From: an uncultured Clostridia bacterium
GTDB taxonomy: Bacteria; Bacillota; Clostridia; Oscillospirales; Acutalibacteraceae
DNA: 64,000 nucleotides
Direction: 5' to 3'
Assembly (NCBI GenBank): GCA_947627345.1
Contig: CANQVS010000006.1
Location: 18,398 to 82,397 of the forward strand
A program made the translations under genes and the position numbers. Position 1 is the first letter of the stretch. The number at the start of each line of letters is the position of its first letter. The notes beneath the pieces are model-generated. The model saw nothing but the letters and a program-made list of their open reading frames with translations. It had not been told where the DNA came from and did not search any database. Shown one piece after another: positions 1-8,951 of this stretch.

Positions 1-128
1 AGAATTTTAAATTTCACCTTTCGCCTAATCAGAAATTTATTGACAGCAAACCTGAAAGATTCGCTATGGTAAAATCAATAACAGGCTATAACCCTGAAAC
101 GATTTATGCCGGACTTACACTTGACTGA
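1..128 (+). CDS. C-terminal end of an unidentified protein (cut by window edge)
   Basis: An open frame enters at the left edge (codons in phase with position 3) and stops at TGA 126-128. About 41 residues are visible, ending ITGYNPETIYAGLTLD. It contains a few charged residues and no membrane segment. I do not recognise the family. The stop lies 13 bases before the ATG of the next gene, so the two are probably co-transcribed. Confidence 0.6.
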   Translation, partial: NFKFHLSPNQKFIDSKPERFAMVKSITGYNPETIYAGLTLD

Positions 129-141
129 AAGGAAATTTGAT

Positions 142-681
142 ATGATTTACATTATGCTTGCAGACGGATTTGAAATTACCGAGGCGCTGACCACAGTTGA
201 CGTTTTAAGGAGAGCAAAACTCGATATTCTAACCGTGGGCGTGACGGGAAAGACGGTTACCTCATCTTGTAAGATTAAGGTTGAGGCTGATATTTTATGT
301 GACGAGGTTGAACTTGATAAGCTGGAGGCGGTAATTCTGCCGGGAGGACTTGACGGAACAAGAAATTTGGAAAAATCAGAATTTGTTCAGTCCGTTTTGG
401 ATTATGCTGTTGAGAATAACAAGCAGATTTGCGCTATCTGCGCCGCGCCGTCAATCCTCGGACACAAGGGGATTTTAGACGGCAAAAACGCGACCTGTTT
501 CCCCGGCTTTGAGGTAAATGAGAATAAAGTAAATTATACGGGAGAGCCTGCCGTATCTGACGGAAATATAATTACGGGCAAGGGTGCCGGCTGTACGATT
601 CAGTTTGGACTTTTAATTGCAGAAAAAATGGCCTCAAAGGAGATTGCAAGGCACGTTAAGGAGACTATGCAATGTCCTTAA
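142..681 (+). CDS. DJ-1/PfpI family protein
   Basis: A 179-residue protein of the DJ-1/ThiJ/PfpI superfamily. These are small cytosolic proteins with a nucleophilic cysteine; members act as protein/nucleotide deglycases, chaperones or redox sensors. The cysteine sits in the nucleophile-elbow motif ICAICAAP (Cys100), and there is an N-terminal Glu (GFEITEA) of the type that hydrogen-bonds to it. The PGGLDG loop is also present. The frame is open from 106, but ATG 142 is chosen because it gives the family's usual start (IYIMLADGFEI) and follows an AAAGG about 9 bases upstream. It overlaps the next gene by 10 bases, so the two are translationally coupled. The family is clear; the substrate is not known. 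Confidence 0.88.
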   Translation: MIYIMLADGFEITEALTTVDVLRRAKLDILTVGVTGKTVTSSCKIKVEADILCDEVELDKLEAVILPGGLDGTRNLEKSEFVQSVLDYAVENNKQICAICAAPSILGHKGILDGKNATCFPGFEVNENKVNYTGEPAVSDGNIITGKGAGCTIQFGLLIAEKMASKEIARHVKETMQCP

Positions 682-1256
682 AAAACCTAAAGCAAAGAAA
701 AAACGAGATTCGCTCAAAGTATAAAAAGCTTAGGGAAAATTTTTCTTATGAAAAGAAAACAGAGTTAGATAAAAAAATAACCGAACGGTTTCTCAATCTT
801 GAAGAGTATAAATCGGCAAAAACCGTTTTTGCTTTTGTATCAAAGGATATTGAGGTTAATACAGAGGACATTATTTTAGACGCGTTGAAAAACGGGAAAA
901 AGGTTGCGGTTCCGCTTTGCAATACAAAATCTACCACAATTGATTTTTATTACATAAATTCTTTTGATGACCTGAAAAGGGGATATTACGGACTTTTAGA
1001 GCCTGCCCCGGAAAAATGCGTTCGCGCAGATGAAAAGGACGCCGATATAATGATTGTTCCGGGACTTGTTTTTGACCGAAACGGTTACCGTTTAGGTTTC
1101 GGAAAAGGTTATTATGACCGCTTTATTTGCGATTACAGCGGACTGACTGTAGGAATTTGCTATTCAAGATGTATTGAGGACGAGCTTCCGCTCGGCTATT
1201 ACGACAAACCAAGTAATTTAGTGGTTACGGATAAATACACAATAGACACAAGATAA
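672..1256 (+). CDS. 5-formyltetrahydrofolate cyclo-ligase
   Basis: A 194-residue cytosolic enzyme (MTHFS/YgfA family) that converts 5-formyl-THF to 5,10-methenyl-THF with ATP, recycling the folate storage form. The family signature LGFGKGYYDR is at residues 141-150. The N-terminal basic helix (KNEIRSKYKKLRE) supplies phosphate-binding residues typical of the family. Length matches the usual 180-200 residues. It starts inside the 3' end of the DJ-1 gene and is followed 10 bases later by mltG. Folate recycling here complements the folT folate-uptake gene 27 kb downstream. Confidence 0.94.
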   Translation: MSLKNLKQRKNEIRSKYKKLRENFSYEKKTELDKKITERFLNLEEYKSAKTVFAFVSKDIEVNTEDIILDALKNGKKVAVPLCNTKSTTIDFYYINSFDDLKRGYYGLLEPAPEKCVRADEKDADIMIVPGLVFDRNGYRLGFGKGYYDRFICDYSGLTVGICYSRCIEDELPLGYYDKPSNLVVTDKYTIDTR

Positions 1257-1266
1257 GGGGAGAATT

Positions 1267-2619
1267 ATGGATTTTGAAAATAATTCTTTTGAAGAAAAAG
1301 AGATAGAAAAACGCAGACGACAAAAGATTCAGAATTTTCATCTCAATATAGACGATGATAATCTCGCTGTAGGCCAGCGTTACCGCGAACTTGAAAATTT
1401 CGACGACGAGAGTCCTAAGACCATAAGTTCATTTTCCGATGAGGACGTCCGCGAGCAAATGGAACGCAACTCAAGACATATGCGAAAGCGTGAAAAGCGC
1501 GAGCAGAAAAAACAGCTTAAATATGCAGACCATCAGAATAAGCGCCGTTTCCGTATTATCTGGTGGGTTTCCGTTTTGCTTGTCGGTGTGATGTTCGCTA
1601 TGTATCTTATGGTGGGTGTTAATGATATGCTTGCGATAAATCGAAGCGAGCAGAATACCGTGACTGTTGAGATTCCCGAAAATCCCACTCTTGACGATGT
1701 TTCAAAGGCGCTTTGGGACAAGGGCGTTATTAAGGAAGAGAAATTTTTCAATATGTACGCAACCCTTACTAAAAATGCCAATTTATTCACACAGGGCGTT
1801 TATAATATGTCTACAAATATGGACTACGAGGCAATTATAAATTACCTGCAGTCTATGTCGAACCGAACCGATACGATAAAGGTAACTGTTCCTGAGGGTA
1901 TGAACGTTTTAGAGATTGCGAATATGCTTGTTGAAAAAGATGTTTTACCCGATACGGAGGAATTTTTAAAGCTTTGTAATTCTGATTATTTTGACGAGGA
2001 CTATGAGTTTATAGCCAATATTAAAAATTACGATAAACGCTATTATAAACTTGAGGGTTATCTTTTCCCCGATACCTATGAGTGTTACCACAATGAGGAC
2101 CCTAAGCTTACGATTACAAGAATGTTAAACGACTACGAAACAAGGATTTATGAAAATCAAAACGTAGACGGATACAGCAAAGCCGTCAACATTAAAAAGC
2201 TTTCCGAGTCAAACGATTATTCTCTGAACCAGATTCTCATTATGGCTTCTATAATTCAGGCGGAGGCGGCGAATAAAAAGGATATGTATAATATAGGCTC
2301 TATTCTTCACAACCGTCTTGAATACGACGTTGACTACGGTGTAAGAAAGCTGAGTCTTGACTCAACAAAATACTATCCCTATAGAAGTAAAAAGAATATA
2401 CCCGAAAATGAGAAAAAAACATTCAAAAGCACATATAACACATATAAAATTAACGGACTTCCGCCTGGACCGATTTGCAATCCCGGAATGGACGCTATTA
2501 TGGCGGCGATTTATCCGAACGATACTTCATACCTCTATTTCTGCCACGCAAAGGACGGAACACCGTATTATGCGTCAACTCTTTACCAGCAGAATATAAA
2601 CCTTGCTTCAATAAATTAG
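1267..2619 (+). CDS. mltG: Endolytic murein transglycosylase MltG
   Basis: A 450-residue YceG/MltG-family membrane protein that cleaves nascent glycan strands and is thought to set peptidoglycan chain length. Residues 1-95 are a highly charged cytoplasmic segment (rich in Arg/Lys/Glu), followed by one membrane segment at about 96-117. The extracellular part has a LysM-like region near 205-230 (VTVPEGMNVLEIANML) and the catalytic domain with the ASIIQAEAA motif containing Glu333, then NGLPPGPICNPG. GGGG ribosome binding bases end just before ATG. The cytoplasmic extension is longer than in E. coli, as is common in Clostridia. Genes downstream (U32 protein, alaS) keep the Firmicutes mltG neighbourhood. 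Confidence 0.93.
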   Translation: MDFENNSFEEKEIEKRRRQKIQNFHLNIDDDNLAVGQRYRELENFDDESPKTISSFSDEDVREQMERNSRHMRKREKREQKKQLKYADHQNKRRFRIIWWVSVLLVGVMFAMYLMVGVNDMLAINRSEQNTVTVEIPENPTLDDVSKALWDKGVIKEEKFFNMYATLTKNANLFTQGVYNMSTNMDYEAIINYLQSMSNRTDTIKVTVPEGMNVLEIANMLVEKDVLPDTEEFLKLCNSDYFDEDYEFIANIKNYDKRYYKLEGYLFPDTYECYHNEDPKLTITRMLNDYETRIYENQNVDGYSKAVNIKKLSESNDYSLNQILIMASIIQAEAANKKDMYNIGSILHNRLEYDVDYGVRKLSLDSTKYYPYRSKKNIPENEKKTFKSTYNTYKINGLPPGPICNPGMDAIMAAIYPNDTSYLYFCHAKDGTPYYASTLYQQNINLASIN

Positions 2620-2626
2620 GAGTAAT

Positions 2627-3841
2627 ATGACTAAACCTGAAATTTTATCACCTGCGGGTGATTTTGAATGTCTTAATTCGGCGGTGAAGTTCGGAGCGGA
2701 CGCTGTTTTTCTTGCGGGAAAGAATTTTGGAATGCGTACCGCCTCCGCCAATTTTGACAACGAAAGTTTAAAAAAAGCCTGTGATTTTGCACACGAGAAT
2801 AATGTAAAGGTTCACCTTGCATGCAATACTTTGCCCCGTGTTTATGAAACAGACGAACTTCCTGAATTTTTAAAATTCGCGCAGGACGCGGGTGTTGACG
2901 CGTTTATCGTAGCTGATGTCGGCGTTATGGAACTTGCAAAAAAATGCGCGCCTAACGTTGCGCTACACGTTTCCACTCAGGCAGGCGTAACTAACCATTT
3001 AACTGCTAATACCCTTTATAATCTGGGCGCGTCAAGGGTTGTTTTGGCGAGAGAGCTTTCCTTGGATGAAATTGCGACTTTACGCGCAAAAACACCGCAG
3101 GAGCTTGAAATAGAAACCTTTGTCCACGGAGCGATGTGTGTATCATTCTCGGGACGATGCCTTATTTCAAGTTATATGACGGGGCGTGACGCTAACCGAG
3201 GCGACTGCGCCCAGCCCTGCCGTTGGAAATACCACCTTTTTGAAGAGAATCGAGAGGGGCAGTATTTCCCCGTTGAGGAAAACGGGCAGGGAACATTTCT
3301 TTATAATTCCCGTGACCTTTGTATGATTGAACATATTCCCGAGCTTGTTAAGGCGGGGATTTCAAGCTTTAAAATAGAAGGGCGGGCTAAATCGAGTTAT
3401 TATACCGCGGTAATTACAAACGCTTACCGTCACGCCGTGGACGGGTATATGAAAAATCACGGAGATTTTAAACTGCCCCGTTGGATTTTGGAGGAAACCG
3501 AAAAAATAAGCCACCGTGAATATAATACAGGATTTTATTTCGGAGGCGAACCCGGTCAGGTTACCGGCAACGGCGGTTATATAAGAAATTATGATGTCGT
3601 TGCGTTTTGCGAGAAAAGTAATGGGAATACGGCTGAAATTACCCAGCGCAATAAATTTTCAGTAGGCGATACCTTGGATATTCTTCCGCCTGACGGTATT
3701 CCGTTTAATACAGAATGTTTGGAGCTTGAAAATATTTACGGCGAAAAGGTGTCAAGCGCGCCTCACGCTATGGAAAAGCTTAATATGATTTGTACAAAAA
3801 CGATACCCGCGGAAAGTTTTATCCGCAGGAAACGCGATTAA
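2627..3841 (+). CDS. U32 family peptidase-like protein (TrhP/YegQ type)
   Basis: A 404-residue member of the peptidase-U32 family. Characterised relatives (TrhP/YegQ, RlhA) are not proteases in practice but promote hydroxylation of tRNA uridine 34 or 23S rRNA. The conserved cysteine cluster is present: Cys171, Cys178, Cys194 and Cys198 in MCVSFSGRCL and RGDCAQPCRW, where an iron-sulfur cluster is expected. A C-terminal beta-barrel (residues ~320-404) follows. In Bacillus the homologues yrrN/yrrO lie next to mltG, and the same order is seen here. The exact tRNA/rRNA target cannot be assigned from sequence alone. Confidence 0.9.
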   Translation: MTKPEILSPAGDFECLNSAVKFGADAVFLAGKNFGMRTASANFDNESLKKACDFAHENNVKVHLACNTLPRVYETDELPEFLKFAQDAGVDAFIVADVGVMELAKKCAPNVALHVSTQAGVTNHLTANTLYNLGASRVVLARELSLDEIATLRAKTPQELEIETFVHGAMCVSFSGRCLISSYMTGRDANRGDCAQPCRWKYHLFEENREGQYFPVEENGQGTFLYNSRDLCMIEHIPELVKAGISSFKIEGRAKSSYYTAVITNAYRHAVDGYMKNHGDFKLPRWILEETEKISHREYNTGFYFGGEPGQVTGNGGYIRNYDVVAFCEKSNGNTAEITQRNKFSVGDTLDILPPDGIPFNTECLELENIYGEKVSSAPHAMEKLNMICTKTIPAESFIRRKRD

Positions 3842-3873
3842 TCAGACGTAAATTTTAAGGAGTATGATAAACT

Positions 3874-6501
3874 ATGCAATGGACAGGTCTTAACGAACTC
3901 AGAGAAAAGTTTTTATCCTTTATGGAGAGCAAGGGTTGTCTTCGCCTTGACTCGTTCCCGTTAATTCCGAAAAACGACAACAGCCTCTTGCTTATAAACA
4001 GCGGTATGGCTCCTATGAAAAAGTATTTTACAGGGGAAATCACACCGCCTAAATCGAGAGTGACAACTTGCCAAAAATGTATCCGTACGCCTGACATCGA
4101 GGAGGTAGGAATTACTGACCGCCACGGCACATATTTTGAGATGCTCGGAAACTTTTCGTTCGGGGATTACTTTAAGAAAGAGGCCACCGCGTGGGCGTGG
4201 GAGTTTTTTACTGAGGTTCTTGAAATTCCCGAGGAAAAGCTGTATGTTTCCGTTTATCAGGACGACGATGAGGCGTATGACATTTGGACTAAAAAAATCG
4301 GAGTTTCTCCGTCCCATATGGTTCGTTTGGGAAAAGCTGATAATTTTTGGGAGCACGGAAGCGGTCCCTGCGGTCCCTGTTCAGAAATTTATTACGACAG
4401 AGGAGAGAAGCACGGCTGTAAAAAGCCGACCTGCAAGGTCGGTTGTGACTGTGACCGTTATATGGAGGTTTGGAATCTCGTGTTTACCCAGTTTGATAAC
4501 GACGGACACGATAACTATACCCCTTTGGAACACCCGAATATTGATACAGGTATGGGACTTGAACGTCTTGCTTGTGTTATGCAGGGAGTGGACAACCTTT
4601 TTCTCGTAGATACTGTTCAAAATATTATGAAACACATAAGCGATATTGTCGGCGTTAAATACGGCGAAAGCCCGAAAACCGATATTTCTTTAAGAGTTAT
4701 AACCGACCATATCCGTTCAACAACCTTTATGATTTCCGATGGAGTTATGCCGTCAAACGAGGGCAGGGGATATGTATTAAGAAGACTTCTCCGACGTGCA
4801 TCGCGCCACGGAAGACTTTTAGGATACAAAAAACCTTTCCTTTATAAAATTTGCGAAACGGTTATCAAGGAAAACGAATCAGCGTATCCTGAGCTTAGGG
4901 AAAAGCAGGATTTTATTACAAAATTAGTTAAAGTTGAGGAAGAAAATTTTTCTCGTACTATCGACCAGGGCCTTGCGATGCTTAATGAAATTATCGACAG
5001 CAGCGTAACTAATGAAATTTCGGGTGAGGACGCGTTTAAATTAAATGACACATTCGGATTTCCTATTGATTTGACCCGTGAAATTGCCTCTGAATCGGGA
5101 ATCAAGGTTGACGTAAAACGCTTTGGCGAACTCCTCGCGGAGCAGAAAAAGCGCAGTCGTAATGCAAGAAAAAATGCGGGCGCTGACGCTTGGATTTCAG
5201 ACAGCACGGATTTATCGGATATTCCCTCTACCGAGTTTGTAGGATACACAGATTACTTTGCCGACGCAAAAATCCTTGCCATTGTTCGTGATGGTGAGCG
5301 TGTGGAAATGGTTACCGAGGGAGAAAGCGCAATTATCGTAACCGACAAAACGCCTTTCTATGCGGAAAGCGGAGGACAGGTCGGAGATACGGGAACTATT
5401 ACTTCTCAAAACGCGGAGATAAGCGTTGATAATACCACTAAGGACTCGCAGGGAATTTTCCTGCACAGCGTAACGGTGAACAGCGGTGCTGTAACAGTCG
5501 GCGACGATGTTAAGCTTTCTATCGACGACAGGCGCAGAGAAAATATCCGCCGTAATCATTCCGCCGCGCATCTTCTTCAGGCGGCTTTGAGAAAGGTCCT
5601 CGGAACTCACGTTGAGCAGGCGGGACAGCTTGTTTCTGACGATTATTTCCGCTTTGATTTCACTCATTTTGAGGCAATGACGGCTAAACAGCTTATAGAG
5701 GTTGAACAGCTTATAAATGAAAAGATACTTGAGGGAATTGCTGTTGATACTCTTGAGATGCCTATAGATGAGGCTAAAAAAATGGGTGCTATGGCGCTTT
5801 TCGGCGAGAAGTACGGCGATGTTGTACGGGTTGTTAAGGCGGGAGATTTTTCCGTTGAGCTTTGCGGAGGTACCCACGTTGACAATACTGCAAAAATCGG
5901 ACTGTTTAAAATCAGGCAGGAGTGCTCTGTTGCGGCAGGAGTAAGACGCATTGAGGCGTTAACAGGTTTCGGGGTTCTTGATTACTTGAACAATATGATA
6001 GCGACAATAGGCGAGGTTTCGTCTGTATTTAAGCTAAACGACCCGAGAAAGCTTGTTTTGTCCGCGCAGAGGATTTCCGAAGAAATTAAAAATAAGGACA
6101 AAGAAATTTCAACTCTCAAAAATAAGCTTGCGTTTTCGCAGATAGACGGAATTTTATCAGGTTCCGTTGACGTAGACGGCGTCAGCGTTGTGACGAGCGA
6201 GGTTAGAGACGTTCAGGGCGACCAGCTTAAGGATATGTGTAATATGTGTCTTGACAAAAACCAAAAATCCGTTGTTGTTATATGCGGAATAAACGGAGAA
6301 AAGGGAACATTCGCCTGCGCCTGCGGAAAAGACGCGGTTTCTCTCGGACTTAACGCAGGAAAAATTGTAAAAGCCGCAGCTCAGATTACGGGCGGTAACG
6401 GCGGAGGAAAACCAGATATGGCTATGGCCGGGGCGAAGGATATTTCTAAAATTTCCGAAGCCTTAAACGCTGTAAAAGATATTGTAAGCGAAAGCTTATA
6501 A
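3874..6501 (+). CDS. alaS: Alanine--tRNA ligase
   Basis: An 875-residue class II synthetase that charges tRNA-Ala. The N-terminal aminoacylation core starts at the usual position (LREKFLSFMESKG) with the class II motif region around residues 40-240. It also has the mid-protein tRNA recognition region. The editing domain has the zinc/catalytic histidines in RNHSAAHLLQ (near residue 562) and CGGTH (near 663). The C-terminal DHHA1 domain ends with GGNGGGKPDMAMAG. Full length, with AAGGAG upstream of ATG. Only 32 bases separate it from the U32 gene and no T-box leader is present, so it is probably transcribed from upstream. Confidence 0.98.
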   Translation: MQWTGLNELREKFLSFMESKGCLRLDSFPLIPKNDNSLLLINSGMAPMKKYFTGEITPPKSRVTTCQKCIRTPDIEEVGITDRHGTYFEMLGNFSFGDYFKKEATAWAWEFFTEVLEIPEEKLYVSVYQDDDEAYDIWTKKIGVSPSHMVRLGKADNFWEHGSGPCGPCSEIYYDRGEKHGCKKPTCKVGCDCDRYMEVWNLVFTQFDNDGHDNYTPLEHPNIDTGMGLERLACVMQGVDNLFLVDTVQNIMKHISDIVGVKYGESPKTDISLRVITDHIRSTTFMISDGVMPSNEGRGYVLRRLLRRASRHGRLLGYKKPFLYKICETVIKENESAYPELREKQDFITKLVKVEEENFSRTIDQGLAMLNEIIDSSVTNEISGEDAFKLNDTFGFPIDLTREIASESGIKVDVKRFGELLAEQKKRSRNARKNAGADAWISDSTDLSDIPSTEFVGYTDYFADAKILAIVRDGERVEMVTEGESAIIVTDKTPFYAESGGQVGDTGTITSQNAEISVDNTTKDSQGIFLHSVTVNSGAVTVGDDVKLSIDDRRRENIRRNHSAAHLLQAALRKVLGTHVEQAGQLVSDDYFRFDFTHFEAMTAKQLIEVEQLINEKILEGIAVDTLEMPIDEAKKMGAMALFGEKYGDVVRVVKAGDFSVELCGGTHVDNTAKIGLFKIRQECSVAAGVRRIEALTGFGVLDYLNNMIATIGEVSSVFKLNDPRKLVLSAQRISEEIKNKDKEISTLKNKLAFSQIDGILSGSVDVDGVSVVTSEVRDVQGDQLKDMCNMCLDKNQKSVVVICGINGEKGTFACACGKDAVSLGLNAGKIVKAAAQITGGNGGGKPDMAMAGAKDISKISEALNAVKDIVSESL

Positions 6502-6530
6502 TTCCTTAAAATAATTATTTTATAGAATTA

Positions 6531-6558
6531 AAACCCGTGCGTTTTCGCACGGGTTTTT
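6531..6558 (+). terminator. Rho-independent terminator after alaS
   Basis: A 10-bp perfect stem AACCCGTGCG/CGCACGGGTT with a TTTT loop and a T-rich tail, 30 bases after the alaS stop. It closes the mltG-U32-alaS transcription unit. Confidence 0.93.
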
Positions 6559-6660
6559 TGCGCGTCCAAATCAGATATTTTACTTTCCGTCTAAAAGTCG
6601 TTTATCAAAAACGTCTTTTCTTTTTTTATTATTAAAAAATCTGCTACAAATTTAATAATT

Positions 6661-6689
6661 TTGAAACTTTTTCCTTAAAAGCCTACACT
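6661..6689 (+). promoter_or_regulatory. Possible sigma-A promoter upstream of the LRR gene
   Basis: TTGAAA and TACACT separated by 17 bases. The -35 is good and the -10 is weak, so this is a tentative call. The rest of the 396-base gap between alaS and the LRR gene holds the alaS terminator and the small ORF at 6751. Confidence 0.35.
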
Positions 6690-6750
6690 ACTATAGTGAA
6701 GGATGAAAATTCAGATTGATTTTTAAAATATTACAGGGAGGTTTTGAAGT

Positions 6751-6846
6751 ATGGAAAAGTACACATCTTTCATATTATCTGTTTTGCTTGCCGTCAGTTT
6801 TATAATTTCCGTGGCGGCTGATGTATCTGCTCTTGAAATTATTTAA
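6751..6846 (+). CDS. Orphan signal-peptide-like small ORF (31 aa)
   Basis: A 31-codon ORF with a strong ribosome binding site (GGGAGG, 9 bases upstream). It encodes MEKYTSFILSVLLAVSFIIS followed by VAADVSALEII and a stop. It looks like an isolated N-terminal signal peptide with an Ala-type cleavage region. It sits 51 bases before the secreted LRR gene, which has its own full signal peptide. It may be a relic of a deleted exported protein, or a small leader or membrane peptide. No homologue is recognised. Confidence 0.45.
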   Translation: MEKYTSFILSVLLAVSFIISVAADVSALEII

Positions 6847-6897
6847 GACAAAGCACTAAACAAACAAAAAGTACATAAATTTCTTGGAGGAAAAATT

Positions 6898-8454
6898 ATG
6901 AAAAAATTATTATCTATTCTTTTATCAGCAATTTTAATTTTCAGTATTTTAACAGCATTACCTTTTTCAGCGGGGGCTTATGAGCTGAAAGATTTTAAAT
7001 ACGATTTACTTGCGAACGACACGATTGTTATTACCGATTACAAGGGAAATGACAAGGAAATTACAATTCCCGGTAAAATTGACGGCCATTTGGTCAGCAC
7101 AATCGGGGAATACAGCTTTGCTTTTAATAAAACTCTTGAGAGCGTTGTTGTTCCAAAGAGTGTTATCTCAATAGGTTTTATGGCGTTTTCCGAAGATGAA
7201 TCCCTAAGAAAAATTGAAATTCCCGATAGTGTTACGACAATCAGACAAAGAGCTTTTAATGGATGCCATAATCTCGCCGATATAAAACTGCCGTCAAATA
7301 TTCGCAGTATAGAATACGGACTTTTTACAAATTGTGAAAATCTTAAAAGTATAAACATTCCCAAAAAGGTTATTGAAATAGGTGACGAGGCTTTTGCTAA
7401 CTGCAGTTCTCTGGAAAGTATAGACATTCCCGATGATGTAAGAAGCTTAGGTTATGACATATTTAATGGGTGTTCCTCGCTGAAAAGCGCAAAGCTCGGT
7501 AAAAATATTTCCACGATTCCAAGCAGGACATTTGCTTATAATAAGGCGCTTACAAAAATTTCAATTCATAACAAAATAACAACAATCGGAAACAGCGCGT
7601 TTTTTAAATCGGGACTTGAAAAGGTTTTAATAGGAAAGAATATTAAAAAAATAGGAGATAATTCGTTTAATAACTGCGTTAAGCTTAAGTCAATAACAGT
7701 CGACAAGAAAAATAAAAACTTTTCCAGCAAAAGCGGCGTGCTGTATAATAAGAAGAAAACAAAGCTCATAACATATCCGGGAGGAAAGACGGATAAAAAA
7801 TTCACAAGCCTAAAAACCGTTGCGGAAATTTCTAACAGAGCTTTCTGCGGAAACTACAAGTTAAAAACGGTAAAGCTTAACAAGGGACTGAAAACAATAG
7901 GAAAATACGCGTTTTATGAGAGCAAGGTTAAGAATGTAAACTTTCCCTCCACACTTAGAAAGATTAAGGAATTTGCATTTATGAAAAACGATAATCTTGA
8001 AAGCATAACTATTCCGAAAAACGTGACCTTAATATCAGAAGAAGCGTTCTGTGACTGCAACGGACTTAAAAAGCTTTCATTTAAGGGAAGCGGCAAACTT
8101 AATTTGGGTTATAAGGTTTTTTCTGATTGCTCTGCTCTGCAAACAGTAAAATATCCCGTTATGAAAAGCAGTGAAGGATATACTTTCTCTAACTGCGGAA
8201 AGCTTAAAAAAGTTATTATATCAAAAAATGTCAGAAAAATATTTAGAAAAGATTTCACGGATTGCCCTAATCTCAATAAAATTACAATTCCGAAAACTGT
8301 TAAATCAATCGGAAACCGCGCTTTAGGTTATATTAATGAGTACGATTATCAATACGATAAGAATTATAATCTTATAATTTACGGAGAAAAGAAATCGACC
8401 GCTTATAAGTACGCTAAGAAAAACGGCTTTACATTTAAAAAGATAAAAAAATAA
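6898..8454 (+). CDS. Secreted BspA-type leucine-rich repeat protein
   Basis: A 518-residue exported protein. An N-terminal signal peptide (MKKLLSILLSAILIFSILTA, cleavage after about residue 26) is followed by about 18 BspA-like (LRR_5) repeats of about 23 residues, with recurring units such as SIDIPDDVRSLGYDIFNGCS and SITIPKNVTLISEEAFCDCN. Such proteins form elongated solenoids on the cell surface or outside it. They are typical of gut Clostridia and Bacteroidetes, where some bind host proteins or other bacteria. There is no LPXTG, dockerin or other anchor at the C terminus, which ends in Lys-rich sequence. The ribosome binding site is GGAGG before ATG. The ligand cannot be inferred. Confidence 0.9.
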   Translation: MKKLLSILLSAILIFSILTALPFSAGAYELKDFKYDLLANDTIVITDYKGNDKEITIPGKIDGHLVSTIGEYSFAFNKTLESVVVPKSVISIGFMAFSEDESLRKIEIPDSVTTIRQRAFNGCHNLADIKLPSNIRSIEYGLFTNCENLKSINIPKKVIEIGDEAFANCSSLESIDIPDDVRSLGYDIFNGCSSLKSAKLGKNISTIPSRTFAYNKALTKISIHNKITTIGNSAFFKSGLEKVLIGKNIKKIGDNSFNNCVKLKSITVDKKNKNFSSKSGVLYNKKKTKLITYPGGKTDKKFTSLKTVAEISNRAFCGNYKLKTVKLNKGLKTIGKYAFYESKVKNVNFPSTLRKIKEFAFMKNDNLESITIPKNVTLISEEAFCDCNGLKKLSFKGSGKLNLGYKVFSDCSALQTVKYPVMKSSEGYTFSNCGKLKKVIISKNVRKIFRKDFTDCPNLNKITIPKTVKSIGNRALGYINEYDYQYDKNYNLIIYGEKKSTAYKYAKKNGFTFKKIKK

Positions 8455-8544
8455 GCTTTTTTAATTTAATGTTTTCCCTCGCGAAAGCGCTTTTACAGCG
8501 CTGATGTGCGGTTAATATATTTGTTATTTGACTTTTCAGATAAC

Positions 8545-8572
8545 AAAAAAGGCTCTGTCAAAAGACAGAGCC
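8545..8572 (-). terminator. Rho-independent terminator for rpmB
   Basis: A perfect 9-bp stem GGCTCTGTC/GACAGAGCC with an AAAA loop. Read on the minus strand it is followed by a TTTTTT run. It lies 21 bases past the rpmB stop, and it may also stop transcription from the LRR gene. Confidence 0.9.
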
Positions 8573-8592
8573 TTGCTTTTGCGGAAAATAAA

Positions 8593-8781
8593 TCAGATAG
8601 CGCGTTCAACCTTGCCGGAACGTAAGCATCTTGTACAAGCGTAAACGTGCTTCGGAGAGCCGTCAACAATAGCCTTTACTCGCTGAACATTCGGCTTCCA
8701 AGTTCTGTTTGAACGTCTGTGTGAATGAGAAACTTTAATTCCAAAAGTTACACCCTTGCCGCAGTAATCACATTTTGCCAT
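8593..8781 (-). CDS. rpmB: 50S ribosomal protein L28
   Basis: A 62-residue large-subunit ribosomal protein bL28. It is the zinc-binding (C+) form, with CDYC near the N terminus (Cys4, Cys7) and CTRC near the C terminus. The core SHRRSNRTWKPNVQRV is typical of the family. A strong GGAGG precedes ATG, and a consensus promoter lies 50 bases upstream. It is monocistronic. Confidence 0.97.
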   Translation of the reverse strand: MAKCDYCGKGVTFGIKVSHSHRRSNRTWKPNVQRVKAIVDGSPKHVYACTRCLRSGKVERAI

Positions 8782-8830
8782 GTGCCTGCACCTCCTTATA
8801 AAAATACCAAATTACATAACTAACTATTGT

Positions 8831-8859
8831 ATTATAAATGATATTGACGAAAAATGCAA
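8831..8859 (-). promoter_or_regulatory. Sigma-A promoter of rpmB
   Basis: On the minus strand, TTGCAT - 17 bases - TATAAT, ending about 50 bases before the rpmB ATG. Confidence 0.8.
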
Positions 8860-8884
8860 TAGATTTTTTAAAAAAATTACATAC

Positions 8885-8913
8885 TTGTTATTTTTTATGT
8901 TATATGATACAAT
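8885..8913 (+). promoter_or_regulatory. Sigma-A promoter of the M50-scpAB operon
   Basis: TTGTTA - 17 bases - TACAAT, 38 bases before the chosen ATG of the M50 protease gene. It is divergent from the rpmB promoter. Confidence 0.7.
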
Positions 8914-8951
8914 AAAACAGAATGTTAATTAGAATAGGGGAGATATATACT

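Noticed and set aside
3842..3873. T-box leader for alaS
   Set aside because: Only 32 bases separate alaS from the gene before it, with no room for a T-box and no conserved AGGGTGG-type element.
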